This document shows positions 30,352 to 38,548 of a stretch of 64,000 nt of DNA, piece after piece. The DNA comes from Actinomycetospora termitidis. GTDB lineage: Bacteria > Actinomycetota > Actinomycetes > Mycobacteriales > Pseudonocardiaceae. The notes under the pieces were generated by a model, which searched no databases, was not told the origin of the DNA, and worked only from the letters and a program-made list of their open reading frames with translations. The translations under genes and the position numbers were made by a program. The first letter of the stretch is position 1. Each line of letters starts with the position of its first letter. Location of the stretch: contig NZ_JASVWF010000001.1 of assembly GCF_030286555.1 (NCBI RefSeq), forward strand, positions 744,001-808,000. The letters are read 5' to 3'.

Positions 30352-31005
30352 TCAGACGAGCCGGTACCCCATGCCACGCACGGTGGCGATGCGGTCGGCG
30401 CCGATCTTGCGGCGCAGGTAGCGGACGTAGACGTCGACGACGTTGGAGCCCGGGTCGAAGTCGTAGCCCCAGACCCGGGAGAGCAGCTGCTCGCGGGAGA
30501 GCACCTGCCCGGGGTGGCGCAGGAACGTCTCGGCCAGCACGTACTCGCGCGCCGAGAGGTCCACGACCACCCCGTCCACCGTCGCCTGCCGCGTCCGCAC
30601 GTCCAGCGACAGCGAGCCGTGCCGCAGCACCGTCACCTCGCCCGACGAGTCGGCCAGCCGTCGACGTACCCGCGCCAGCAGCTCCTCGAAGCGGAACGGC
30701 TTGGCCATGTAGTCGTCCGCGCCGCCCTCGAGGCCGGCGACGGTGTCGGTGATCGAGTCGCGGGCGGTCAGCACGATCACGGGGAGCCGCGACCCGGAGC
30801 CGCGCAGCTCCGACAGCACGCCGAAGCCGTCCATCCCGGGCAGCCCGATGTCGAGGACGAGCAGGTCGAAGTGTCCGGAGAGGGCCTGGTCACGGGCGGC
30901 CACGCCGTCGCCGACGGTCGTGCAGGCGAACCCCGCGCCCCGCAGCCCCTTCTCGACGAACGACGCGATCCGGGGCTCGTCCTCGGCGATCAGGATGCTG
31001 CTCAC
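30352..31005 (-). CDS. OmpR-family response regulator
   Basis: 217 aa from GTG 31005, which overlaps the kinase stop (GTGA) and has GGAG 5 nt upstream. A GTG two codons earlier (31011) is also possible. The receiver domain has the acidic pocket at D9/E10, the phospho-acceptor D52 (LVLDIGLPGMDG) and K102 (YMAKPF). The winged-helix output domain has LSAREYVLAETFLRHPGQVLSREQLL and VDVYVRYLRRKIGADRIATVRGMGYRLV. It is last in the lipoprotein-kinase-regulator operon. Candidate binding sites are the dyads before both lipoprotein genes. Confidence 0.93.
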   Translation of the reverse strand: MSSILIAEDEPRIASFVEKGLRGAGFACTTVGDGVAARDQALSGHFDLLVLDIGLPGMDGFGVLSELRGSGSRLPVIVLTARDSITDTVAGLEGGADDYMAKPFRFEELLARVRRRLADSSGEVTVLRHGSLSLDVRTRQATVDGVVVDLSAREYVLAETFLRHPGQVLSREQLLSRVWGYDFDPGSNVVDVYVRYLRRKIGADRIATVRGMGYRLV

Positions 31006-32483
31006 GACCACTCCGCCCGGTACGGGATGACGAGGGTGAAGGTGGCGCCGGGACCGCTCTCGCCGGGCCGGCCCGCGCCGACCCCGTCGGACAGTGCGAC
31101 GCGGCCGCCGTGCGCCGCGGCGATGGCGCCGACGACGGCGAGGCCGAGTCCGGCGCCCTCGGAGCGCCGGGCCCCGCCGCCGCGGGCGAAGCGGGCGAAG
31201 ATGCGGTCCCGATCGGCGTCCGCCACGCCGATCCCGGTGTCGGAGACCCGGAGCTCGAGCACCCCGCCGCTCATCGCGGCGCCGAGCACGATGCGGTCGG
31301 CCGGCACGGTGTGGGCGACGGCGTTGTCGGCCAGCGCCAGCAGCGCCTGGGTGATCCGCTGCGCGTCGAGCGCCTGGACGAGCCCGCCGACCGACGTCAC
31401 GATCCCCCAGTGGCGGTCACCGAGCCCCCGGGCCTTGGCCAGCGTCTCCTCGACCAGCGCGTCGACGTCGGTCGGCTCCGGGCGCACGAACGCGGGCTGC
31501 TCGGCCTTCGCCAGGACGAGCAGGTCGGCGACGATGCGGTTCATCCGGTCCAGCTCGTCGTCGACCAGGGCCAGGGCCTCGCGGACGTCGTCCGGGTCGG
31601 TGGCGTCCACGACGTCGAGGTGGCCGCGCACGATCGTGATGGGGGTCCGCAGCTCGTGGCCCGCGTCGTCGACGAAGCGGCGCTGCTCGGCGGCGCCGGC
31701 CTCGAGGCGGTCGAGCATCGCGTTGACCGCGGTCACCAGGTCCCCCATCTCGTCGCGGCCGGTCGTGACCCGGATGCGGGCCGACAGGTCGGTCTCGGTG
31801 ATCGTGCGGGCCGTCCGCGCCACGGAGCGGACCGGCGCGAGGATGCGGCCCGCCACGAACCACGCGCCACCGGCCGCGAGCAGGGCGGTGACGGCGCCGA
31901 CCCCGACCATGAGCAGCGCCGCGTCGTCGGCCGCCGCCCGTTCCTGGTCCGCGAAGTAGGCGGCCACGAGCACGCCGCGCGCCGGTGTGCCCGCGAGGGT
32001 CACCGGCACCGCGAGGTAGCGCACCTCGCCGGCGGCGCTGGCGTAGGTGCCGGACGTGGGAGCGGTGACCGGGCCGACCAGCGCGGTGAAGGCCGGGTCG
32101 GCGGAGAGCAGCACCGGGCTCGCCTGCCGGCTCTGGAAGCGGAACACCCCGTCGACGTAGCCGAGGAACTTCTCGTTCGGCCGGGCCAGGTTGTAGGTGA
32201 TGGCGGTCTGCAGCACGGCGTCCACCGTCCCGAAGGGCCGTCCCGGCGACGGGTCCCGGCCGGAGGCCGTGAGGCCGGTGAACTCGTCGATCTCGGTGCG
32301 CAGCGCCGCGTCCATCCGGGCGTCGGTCTCGCGGACCGACAGGCGCCACGTCACCACGGTGACCAGCGCCAGGCTCGCCAGCACCACCAGCAGCACCCAG
32401 GCGACGATCCGGAGACGGGCGGAGAGCCGCCCCCGTCGCTCAGTTGTCGTCGTCCGGCCCGTCGTCGTCGGGACCGTCGTCAT
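31002..32483 (-). CDS. Sensor histidine kinase
   Basis: 493 aa. TM1 spans about 24-46, an extracytoplasmic sensor of about 140 residues follows, and TM2 lies at about 189-211. A HAMP domain (213-265) precedes the HisKA motif DDAGHELRTPITIV with phospho-acceptor H276. HATPase boxes are N (ALADNAVAH), G1 (DTGIGVAD) and G2 (GAGLGLAVVG). It is typical of the MprB/CutS-like kinases of actinobacteria. Its start lies inside the upstream lipoprotein gene (44-nt overlap), and it is followed by the regulator with a 4-nt overlap. The ligand is unknown; the paired lipoprotein may be a sensing partner. Confidence 0.92.
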   Translation of the reverse strand: MTTVPTTTGRTTTTERRGRLSARLRIVAWVLLVVLASLALVTVVTWRLSVRETDARMDAALRTEIDEFTGLTASGRDPSPGRPFGTVDAVLQTAITYNLARPNEKFLGYVDGVFRFQSRQASPVLLSADPAFTALVGPVTAPTSGTYASAAGEVRYLAVPVTLAGTPARGVLVAAYFADQERAAADDAALLMVGVGAVTALLAAGGAWFVAGRILAPVRSVARTARTITETDLSARIRVTTGRDEMGDLVTAVNAMLDRLEAGAAEQRRFVDDAGHELRTPITIVRGHLDVVDATDPDDVREALALVDDELDRMNRIVADLLVLAKAEQPAFVRPEPTDVDALVEETLAKARGLGDRHWGIVTSVGGLVQALDAQRITQALLALADNAVAHTVPADRIVLGAAMSGGVLELRVSDTGIGVADADRDRIFARFARGGGARRSEGAGLGLAVVGAIAAAHGGRVALSDGVGAGRPGESGPGATFTLVIPYRAEWS

Positions 32484-32667
32484 CCTGGTCCTGCCCGGCC
32501 GGCGGCGGCGCGACCGTGCCGTCGTCGTCGGAGTCCGGTGCGGGGGCCCCGGGGACCGCCGACGGCACCGAGACCGGGGCCGGCAGGGGCGGCGCGCCCG
32601 AGGTGTCGCAGGCGGCCAGACCGCCGAGGGCCACGAGCAGCAGGGCGGCGGCGAGGCGGGAGCGCAT
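32440..32667 (-). CDS. Acidic lipoprotein (paralog 2), first gene of the two-component operon
   Basis: 75 aa. Lipoprotein signal RSRLAAALLLVALGGLAAC with lipobox LAA-C, then a Pro/Val linker (APPLPAPVSVPSAVPGAPAP) and an Asp-rich tail (DSDDDG, DQDDDGPDDDGPDDDN). Layout and linker resemble the lipoprotein at 30016-30348, so the two bracket the kinase and regulator. The gene overlaps the kinase start by 44 nt, implying co-translation. No known domain is present, and a role in envelope sensing or ion binding is inferred only. Confidence 0.75.
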   Translation of the reverse strand: MRSRLAAALLLVALGGLAACDTSGAPPLPAPVSVPSAVPGAPAPDSDDDGTVAPPPAGQDQDDDGPDDDGPDDDN

Positions 32668-32689
32668 GGTCCCGAGCGTCGGGGCCGCC

Positions 32690-32730
32690 GATGAGCCGAC
32701 GATGACGCGCCGATGAGAAGACTCTCATCG
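32690..32730 (-). promoter_or_regulatory. Operator region: three 11-bp repeats plus dyad (site B)
   Basis: CGATGAG-AAGACT-CTCATCG (32711-32730) repeats the dyad of site A. In addition GATGAG at 32690, GATGAC at 32701 and GATGAG at 32712 are spaced exactly 11 bp apart (minus-strand units TCATCGNCGNN). Eleven-bp spaced direct repeats are the usual binding pattern of OmpR/PhoB-family dimers, so this is a good candidate for autoregulation of the operon starting at 32667. It also covers the 3' end of the ABC-F gene. Confidence 0.6.
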
Positions 32731-34371
32731 GGCCTCGGTGACCCGCCCGGACTCCACGTGCCAGTGCCGGGTGGTGCGCACCGTGTCGAGCATGCGGCGG
32801 TCGTGGGTGACCAGCAGGACGGTGCCCGGGAACGACTCGAGCGCGGACTCCAGCTGCTCGATCGCCGGCAGGTCGAGGTGGTTCGTCGGCTCGTCGAGCA
32901 CCAGCAGGTTCACCCCGCGCGCCTGCAGCAGGGCGAGTGCGGCCCGGGTGCGTTCGCCGGGGGAGAGCGAGTCGGCCGGTCGGTGCACGTGCTCGGCGCC
33001 CAGCCCGAACTTGGCGAGCAGGGTGCGGACCTCCGCCGTCGGCCACCGGTCGACCTCCGGCTCGCGGGAGAACGCGTCGAGCAGCGTGCCGGAGGCGAAC
33101 AGGGAGCGGGCCTGGTCCACCTCCCCGATGACGACGCCCGACCCGAGCCGCGCCGACCCGGCGTCGGGAACGATCCGACCCAGCAGCAGCCCGAGCAGGG
33201 TGGTCTTCCCGGCGCCGTTGGCGCCGGTCACGACGACGCGGTCGGCGTGGTCGAGCTGCAGCGTGACGGGCCCGAGCGTGAAGTCGCCGCGCCGCACGAC
33301 CGCCTCGGACAGCGCGGCCACCACCGTGCCCGACCGGGGTGCGGCCGCGATCGTCATCCGCAGCTCCCACTCCTTGCGGGGCTCCTCGACGACCTCCAGG
33401 CGCTCGATCCGCCGCTGCGACTGCGCGACCTTCGACGCCTGCTTCTCGGTGGACTCCGTGCGGACCTTGCGCGCGTTCTTGTCGTTGTCCGACTTCCCGG
33501 CCCCCTTGCGGCGCGCGTTGCGGACGCCGTGCTCGAGCCAGTTGCGCTGCGTCTGCATGCGGCTCTCGAGGGCGGAGCGCTTGTCCGCGTACTCGTCGTA
33601 GGCCTCCCGCGCGTGCCGCCGGGCCACCGCACGCTCGGCGAGGTAGGACTCGTACCCGCCGCCGTAGGAGTCCACCTGCTGCTGGGCCAGGTCGAGCTCC
33701 AGGACGCCGGTGACGGTGCGGGCGAGGAACTCGCGGTCGTGGCTGACCACCACGGTCGGGGCGCGCAGCTCCCGCACGAACCGCTCGAGGCGCTCCAGGC
33801 CGGCGAGGTCGAGGTCGTTGGTCGGCTCGTCGAGCAGGAACACGTCGAAGCGGGCGAGCAGGAGGGCGGCGAGGTTGACGCGGGCGGCCTGGCCGCCGGA
33901 GAGCGTCGTCATCGGGGTGTCCAGCCCGAGCGCGAGCCCGAGGTCGTCGGCCACCTCGGGGACCCGGTCGGCCAGGTCGGCGGCGCCGAGGTCGAGCCAG
34001 CGTTCGAGAGCCACCGAGTAGCGCTCGCCGTCACCTCCGGCCTCGAGGTCCGCCGTGGCCGCGTCGAGCTCGGCCTGCGCGGCCGCGACCCCGGTCCGCC
34101 GGGCCAGGAAGCCCTCGATCGTCTCGCCCGGGCGGGGAGCGGGCTCCTGCGGCAGGTGCCCGACGGTGGCCGTGGGCGGCGCGAGCTCGACGGTGCCGGT
34201 GTCCGGCTTCTCCAGCCCCGCGAGGATGCGCAGGAACGTCGACTTGCCGGCGCCGTTCGCGCCGACCAGCCCGACCACGTCCCCGGCCCCGATGGTGAGG
34301 TCGGCGCCGGAGAAGACGGTGCGGGCGCCGTGGACGGCCGAGACGTCGCGGGCGACGAGGGTGGCGCTCAC
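32725..34371 (-). CDS. ABC-F family ATPase
   Basis: 548 aa soluble protein with two ABC domains and no membrane segments. Domain 1 has Walker A GANGAGKST, signature LSGGQAARV and Walker B FLLDEPTNDLDL. Domain 2 has GANGAGKTT, LSPGERTRA and LVLDEPTNHLDL. Between them lies a long charged linker (ARRHAREAYDEYADKRSALE through KGAGKSDNDKNARKVRTE), the ribosome-reaching arm of ABC-F proteins. Members act on ribosomes as translation factors or antibiotic-resistance (target protection) proteins, and which applies here is unclear. The GTG start follows TACGCT by 7 nt, so the message is probably leaderless. Confidence 0.92.
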   Translation of the reverse strand: MSATLVARDVSAVHGARTVFSGADLTIGAGDVVGLVGANGAGKSTFLRILAGLEKPDTGTVELAPPTATVGHLPQEPAPRPGETIEGFLARRTGVAAAQAELDAATADLEAGGDGERYSVALERWLDLGAADLADRVPEVADDLGLALGLDTPMTTLSGGQAARVNLAALLLARFDVFLLDEPTNDLDLAGLERLERFVRELRAPTVVVSHDREFLARTVTGVLELDLAQQQVDSYGGGYESYLAERAVARRHAREAYDEYADKRSALESRMQTQRNWLEHGVRNARRKGAGKSDNDKNARKVRTESTEKQASKVAQSQRRIERLEVVEEPRKEWELRMTIAAAPRSGTVVAALSEAVVRRGDFTLGPVTLQLDHADRVVVTGANGAGKTTLLGLLLGRIVPDAGSARLGSGVVIGEVDQARSLFASGTLLDAFSREPEVDRWPTAEVRTLLAKFGLGAEHVHRPADSLSPGERTRAALALLQARGVNLLVLDEPTNHLDLPAIEQLESALESFPGTVLLVTHDRRMLDTVRTTRHWHVESGRVTEAR

Positions 34372-34455
34372 CGTGGCGAGCGTAGCCCCGGGAAAAGCAT
34401 GGTCACTCCGAGTGTCCTCCCCCGCCGGGGTGGGTCACGGGCCTACGCTCGGCGG

Positions 34456-35517
34456 GTGCCTGCCTGGATCTGGTTCGTCGTGGCGCTCGTCGCCGCAGCC
34501 GGCGGTGCGCTGCTGCTCTGGTACGACCGCGCCCGTCCGGAACGTCGTGGCAACGACCGACGGGAGTGGGCGGCGTCCAAGGGCTGGGAGTTCACCGACG
34601 CGCTCTCCTCGCCGCCGCACGCGTGGCGCTACGGGACGCTGCGCGGTGACGGCCCCCGCCAGGCCTACGACGTGGCGACGGGGGCCGTGCCCGGCCCCGG
34701 CGGCCGCCGTCTGGGATGCATCTTCGACCAGGAGCAGGACGGGCGGACCGTCTCGACGATCGCCGCGGTGCGCGGGACGGTCGCGGTGCCGGTCGCGATC
34801 GAGCTGCGCCTGCCCGAGTCTCCCCGTCCCGACGACGACGAGCTCGACAACCTCGGGCAGGTCGGCCGCCGCTACGCGTTCGTCTCGAACGCCCTCGAGG
34901 GCCGCCGCCTGCTGACCCGCCGCGTCACCGACGCCGCGGACCGCGTGGGCGCCGACGTGCCGCTGGTCTGGGCGGAGGACACCTGGGTGCTCGCGTCGAT
35001 CGAGCCCGACGCCGACCCGGACCGGGTGGAGGGCCTCATCGAGTCCCTCGTCGAGGTGTCCGCCGCGATCAAGGAGGCCGTCGAGGGGGGCCCGGGCGAC
35101 ACGGACCGGCCGGAGCCCGACGGCGACGACGCGCCCACCACCGTCGTCGGGAAGCGGGAGCCGGAGCGCTCGATCCCACCGGTCGGCAGCCCCGCCGACG
35201 AGTCGCGTACCGAGACCGTGGAACGCGACGACGACGCGCCGACCACCACCGTCGAGCGCCCCGTCCCCGCGGAGGGGAAGCGGCCGGCGGGCGACGACGA
35301 GGACGACCTCGACTACGACGAGGAGCTCGAGCGCTTCGCCGCCGGCGACGACGACACGAGCCCCTACACCGACGGCCGACCGACGCACCGGGACCGGCCC
35401 GCGGACATCCCCTACGACCTCGAGAGCGACGACCCGGACCCGGACCAGGGCCGCCGGGACGAGCCGCGCTCCTCGCAGGGCAGCACGTGGCGCAGCGGGA
35501 AGTTCCGCGGCCGGTGA
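34456..35517 (+). CDS. Membrane-anchored hypothetical protein with acidic C-terminus
   Basis: 353 aa. One N-terminal transmembrane helix (PAWIWFVVALVAAAGGALLLWY) is followed by a folded domain to about residue 205, with GWEFTDALSSPPHAWRYGTLRGDG and AIELRLPES. A long Asp/Glu/Pro-rich tail follows. No family is recognised with certainty. Its position between clpB and pyrE matches the uncharacterised Rv0383c of M. tuberculosis. The GTG start is 6 nt after TACGCT, a likely leaderless promoter. Its stop overlaps the SDR start (GTGA). Confidence 0.7.
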   Translation: MPAWIWFVVALVAAAGGALLLWYDRARPERRGNDRREWAASKGWEFTDALSSPPHAWRYGTLRGDGPRQAYDVATGAVPGPGGRRLGCIFDQEQDGRTVSTIAAVRGTVAVPVAIELRLPESPRPDDDELDNLGQVGRRYAFVSNALEGRRLLTRRVTDAADRVGADVPLVWAEDTWVLASIEPDADPDRVEGLIESLVEVSAAIKEAVEGGPGDTDRPEPDGDDAPTTVVGKREPERSIPPVGSPADESRTETVERDDDAPTTTVERPVPAEGKRPAGDDEDDLDYDEELERFAAGDDDTSPYTDGRPTHRDRPADIPYDLESDDPDPDQGRRDEPRSSQGSTWRSGKFRGR

Positions 35518-36272
35518 CGGGTACCGCCCTCGTGACGGGGGCGAGCTCCGGCCTGGGGGCCGAGTTCGCCGTCCAGCTCGCCGCCGCCGGCTACGACCTC
35601 GTGCTGGTCGCCCGCGACGAGGCCCGGCTGCAGGCGCTCGCCGACCGCCTCGGCGGCGCCGAGGTGCTCGTGGCCGACCTCGCCGACCCGACGTCGCGGC
35701 TCGCCGTCGAGCAACGCCTCACCGACGACGAACGACCCGTCGATCTGCTGGTGAACAACGCCGGGTACGGCACCGCGGGCGAGTTCGTCGACACCGACCT
35801 CGACGTCCTCGCGGCGAACCACGAGGTCAACGTGACCACGGTGCTGCGGCTCACCCGCGTCGCGCTGCCCGGGATGATCGCGCGGGATCGCGGCGGCGTG
35901 CTGAACGTGTCCAGCGTCGCGGGCTTCCTTCCCGGCCGGGGCTCGGTGTACGGGGCGGGCAAGGCCTACGTGACGACGTTGTCGCAGAGCCTGGCGCGGG
36001 TCGTGGCCGGGACCGGGGTGCACGTGATGGCCCTCTGCCCCGGGTTCGTGAAGACCGAGTTCCACGAGCGCTTCGGCCAGGCGCGGACCGGCCCGGGCTT
36101 CGCCTGGATGGAGCCGGACTACGTCGTCCGGACCGCCCTGGCCGACTTCGCGAACGCGAAGGCGCTCTCCGTCCCGCACCCGCTCTACAAGGGCATCGTC
36201 GTGTTCGCCCGCGTGGCGCCCCTCGGCCTCATTCGCCGGATCGCCCGCCGCAGCGCCACGGGGCGTGGCTGA
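35514..36272 (+). CDS. Short-chain dehydrogenase/reductase
   Basis: 252 aa. Rossmann fold with the nucleotide motif TGASSGLG at residues 8-15 and the structural motif NNAGYG. The active-site serine lies in LNVSSVAG and the YxxxK pair in VYGAGKAYV. The arginine in LVLVARDEARL suggests NADP(H). It resembles the SDR group acting on fatty acyl or steroid-like carbonyls (DltE/FabG-like), but the substrate is unknown. GTG start in a 4-nt overlap with the upstream membrane protein. Confidence 0.9.
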   Translation: MTGTALVTGASSGLGAEFAVQLAAAGYDLVLVARDEARLQALADRLGGAEVLVADLADPTSRLAVEQRLTDDERPVDLLVNNAGYGTAGEFVDTDLDVLAANHEVNVTTVLRLTRVALPGMIARDRGGVLNVSSVAGFLPGRGSVYGAGKAYVTTLSQSLARVVAGTGVHVMALCPGFVKTEFHERFGQARTGPGFAWMEPDYVVRTALADFANAKALSVPHPLYKGIVVFARVAPLGLIRRIARRSATGRG

Positions 36273-36316
36273 GAACCGGACGTACGACGCGAACCGGACC
36301 GATCGGTCTGCCGTCG

Positions 36317-36351
36317 TTGACCCGTCCGTGGCCGCTCACCAGGATGGTGCG
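36317..36351 (+). promoter_or_regulatory. Promoter giving a leaderless glycosyltransferase mRNA
   Basis: TTGACC (36317-36322), a 17-nt spacer and CAGGAT (36340-36345) form the clearest sigma70-type promoter in the window. The expected transcription start coincides with the GTG at 36352, which decides the gene start. Confidence 0.65.
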
Positions 36352-37260
36352 GTGAACGCGACGGGGGGCGGGGGGACGCCCCGGGTGTCGGTGGTCGTGC
36401 CGCTGTACCAGAAGGAGCGGTACATCGGTCGCACCGTCGCGAGCGTGCTCGCGCAGACCTTCACCGATCTCGAGCTCGTGGTGCTCGACAACGCCTGCAC
36501 CGACGGCTCCGCGGACGTGGTGCGCTCGTTCGACGACCCACGGGTGCGGCTCGAGCGCAACGACGAGACGGTGCCCGCACCGGAGAACTTCCGCCGCGCC
36601 GTGCAGCTCGCCCGGGCGCCCCTGGTCAAGGTGGTGAACGCGGACGACCTCATCTACCCGAGCGCACTCGCCGAACAGGTCGCGGTGCTCGACGCCGAGC
36701 CGGACCTCCCGCTGGTCTCGTGCCGCCACGACCTGGTCGACGACCACGACACCGTCATGTCGCGTGACCGCGCGCTGCGCACCCCGGACCTGATCGGGCG
36801 GCAGGACGCGACCACGGTGATCCGGCGGATCGTCCGGCACCGCGGCAGCCCGCTCGGCGTGCCGGGCAACATGCTCTTCCGGCGGACGGCCTACGACGCG
36901 GTCGGCGGGTTCCCGGACAACCCGTACGCCCTGGACGTCGCCCTGGCCGCCCGGCTGGTCGAGCAGGGCGGCTTCTACGGGTTGCCCCGCACCCTGTCAG
37001 CGTTCCGGCTCGCCACCGGGTCGGTCACCTCGACCGCCTTCCGCCGCAACATCGCGCTCCAGCACGACTTCCTCCGCGAGCTGCAGGCCCGGCACGCGGG
37101 CGTGATCCGACCCAGCGACATCGCGGTCGGGCTGCTGCGCGAACCGGTGACCACCCTGCGGCAGCGCCTCATGGCGGCGGCCTCGTCCGACCCCTCGAGC
37201 CGCTCCCACCGGTGGATGCGCCACGCGGTCGACGTGCGCCTCCCCGCACCCCGCCCCTGA
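36352..37260 (+). CDS. Family 2 glycosyltransferase
   Basis: 302 aa from GTG 36352, preferred over an upstream GTG at 36265 because a promoter ends 6 nt before it. GT-A fold: PRVSVVVPLYQKERYIGRTV, LVVLDNACTDGSADVV, and VKVVNADDLIYPSAL holding the metal-binding DxD-like NADD. GNMLFRRTAYDAVGGF follows the active-site region. There are no transmembrane helices. It should transfer a sugar from a nucleotide donor to a cell-surface glycan or lipid, with donor and acceptor unknown. Confidence 0.88.
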   Translation: MNATGGGGTPRVSVVVPLYQKERYIGRTVASVLAQTFTDLELVVLDNACTDGSADVVRSFDDPRVRLERNDETVPAPENFRRAVQLARAPLVKVVNADDLIYPSALAEQVAVLDAEPDLPLVSCRHDLVDDHDTVMSRDRALRTPDLIGRQDATTVIRRIVRHRGSPLGVPGNMLFRRTAYDAVGGFPDNPYALDVALAARLVEQGGFYGLPRTLSAFRLATGSVTSTAFRRNIALQHDFLRELQARHAGVIRPSDIAVGLLREPVTTLRQRLMAAASSDPSSRSHRWMRHAVDVRLPAPRP

Positions 37261-37282
37261 CCGTCGCGGGACAATGGCGGCC

Positions 37283-37897
37283 ATGTCGTCGTCGCACGCG
37301 CCCCTGCCCGGAGCCCCCGCCGACCGCGCGGCCGCCAGCGTGGGGGGCGGACCCGACGTCGACGGCCCGTCCCGGGAGCGGCTCGCGGCCCTGGCCCGCG
37401 AGCTCGCCGTCGTGCACGGGCGGGTCACGCTGTCGTCCGGCCGCGAGGCGGACTACTACGTCGACATGCGCCGGATCAGCCTCCACCACGAGGCGGCGCC
37501 GCTGATCGGGCGGCTGCTCCGGGAGATGACGGCCGACTGGTCCTACGACGCCGCCGGTGGTCTGACCATGGGCGCGGACCCCGTCGGGGCGGCGATCATG
37601 CACGCCCCGGGGCCACCCGTCGACGCGTTCGTGGTGCGCAAGGAGGCCAAGGGCCACGGGATGCAGCGTCGGGTCGAGGGACCGGAGGTCGCGGGCCGGC
37701 GGGTGCTCGTGGTCGAGGACACCTCCACCACCGGCGGCAGCCCGGTGACGGCGCTGGACGCGCTGCGGGAGGCCGGGGCGGAGGTCGTCGGCGTCGCGAC
37801 GATCGTCGACCGGACGACCGGGGCCGCCGAGGTGATCCAGGCACGCGGTGTGCCCTACCGGGCGCTGCTCGGGCTCGCGGACCTGGGTCTGGGGTGA
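37283..37897 (+). CDS. pyrE: Orotate phosphoribosyltransferase
   Basis: 204 aa from ATG 37283 (an ATG at 37274 is the alternative). GACAAT ends 7 nt before 37283, suggesting a leaderless start there. It converts orotate plus PRPP to OMP in pyrimidine synthesis. It has GRVTLSSGREADYYVDMRRI (orotate site), FVVRKEAKGHGMQRRVEG (catalytic loop), and the PRPP motif VLVVEDTSTTGGSPVTAL. The synteny clpB-(unknown)-pyrE-TrmH equals that of mycobacteria. The stop overlaps the TrmH start (GTGA). Confidence 0.95.
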   Translation: MSSSHAPLPGAPADRAAASVGGGPDVDGPSRERLAALARELAVVHGRVTLSSGREADYYVDMRRISLHHEAAPLIGRLLREMTADWSYDAAGGLTMGADPVGAAIMHAPGPPVDAFVVRKEAKGHGMQRRVEGPEVAGRRVLVVEDTSTTGGSPVTALDALREAGAEVVGVATIVDRTTGAAEVIQARGVPYRALLGLADLGLG

Positions 37898-38544
37898 CGG
37901 AACCGCCCGACGAGGGGCCCGGCCCCACCGAGTGGGCGACGGGTGCCCCCGAGGTGGGGGTCGGGCCGTGGGAGGGATCGTGGCCGGACGCCCCGCACTA
38001 CGACCCGGAACTCCTCGAGCACGGCGACCGCCGCAACGTCGTCGACCGCTACCGGTACTGGCGCCGCGAGGCGATCGTCGCCGACCTCGACACCCGGCGG
38101 CACCCGTTCCACGTCGCCATCGAGAACCTCCGCCACGACGCCAACATCGGGACGATCGTGCGCACCGCCAACGCATTCCTGGCCGCGGCGGTGCACGTCG
38201 TCGGCCGCCGGCGCTGGAACCGCCGCGGGGCGATGGTCACCGACCGCTACCAGCACGTCGTGCACCACCCCGACGTCGCCGACCTCGTCGCGGCGGCCCG
38301 CGCCGAGGGCCTCGTCGTTGTGGCGGTGGACAACGGCCCGGGCGCGGCCCCGCTGGAGACCACGCCGCTGCCGCGCGCGTGCGTGCTGCTGTTCGGGCAG
38401 GAGGGGTCGGGGCTCTCCGCGGAGGCGGTGGCGGGCGCCGACCTGGTGGTGTCCATCGCCCAGTTCGGCTCGACCCGCTCGATCAACGCCGGGGTGGCCG
38501 CCGGGATCGCGATGCACGCCTGGATCCGCGCTCACGCGACCTGA
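37894..38544 (+). CDS. TrmH/SpoU-family RNA 2'-O-methyltransferase
   Basis: 216 aa. SPOUT knot protein: motif 1 HVAIENLRHDANIGTIVRTANAF, motif 2 CVLLFGQEGSGLSAEAV, and motif 3 SIAQFGSTRSINAGVAAGIAMHAW binding SAM. The target (tRNA or rRNA ribose) cannot be deduced. It is coupled to pyrE by a 4-nt overlap as in the Rv0380c region. It converges with dedA, whose stop is 4 nt away. Confidence 0.92.
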   Translation: MTEPPDEGPGPTEWATGAPEVGVGPWEGSWPDAPHYDPELLEHGDRRNVVDRYRYWRREAIVADLDTRRHPFHVAIENLRHDANIGTIVRTANAFLAAAVHVVGRRRWNRRGAMVTDRYQHVVHHPDVADLVAAARAEGLVVVAVDNGPGAAPLETTPLPRACVLLFGQEGSGLSAEAVAGADLVVSIAQFGSTRSINAGVAAGIAMHAWIRAHAT

Positions 38545-38548
38545 CCGC

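Noticed and set aside
32713-34455. Plus-strand frame upstream of the membrane protein at 34456
   Set aside because: Shadow of the ABC-F gene. A -10 hexamer and a hydrophobic N-terminus mark GTG 34456 as the start.
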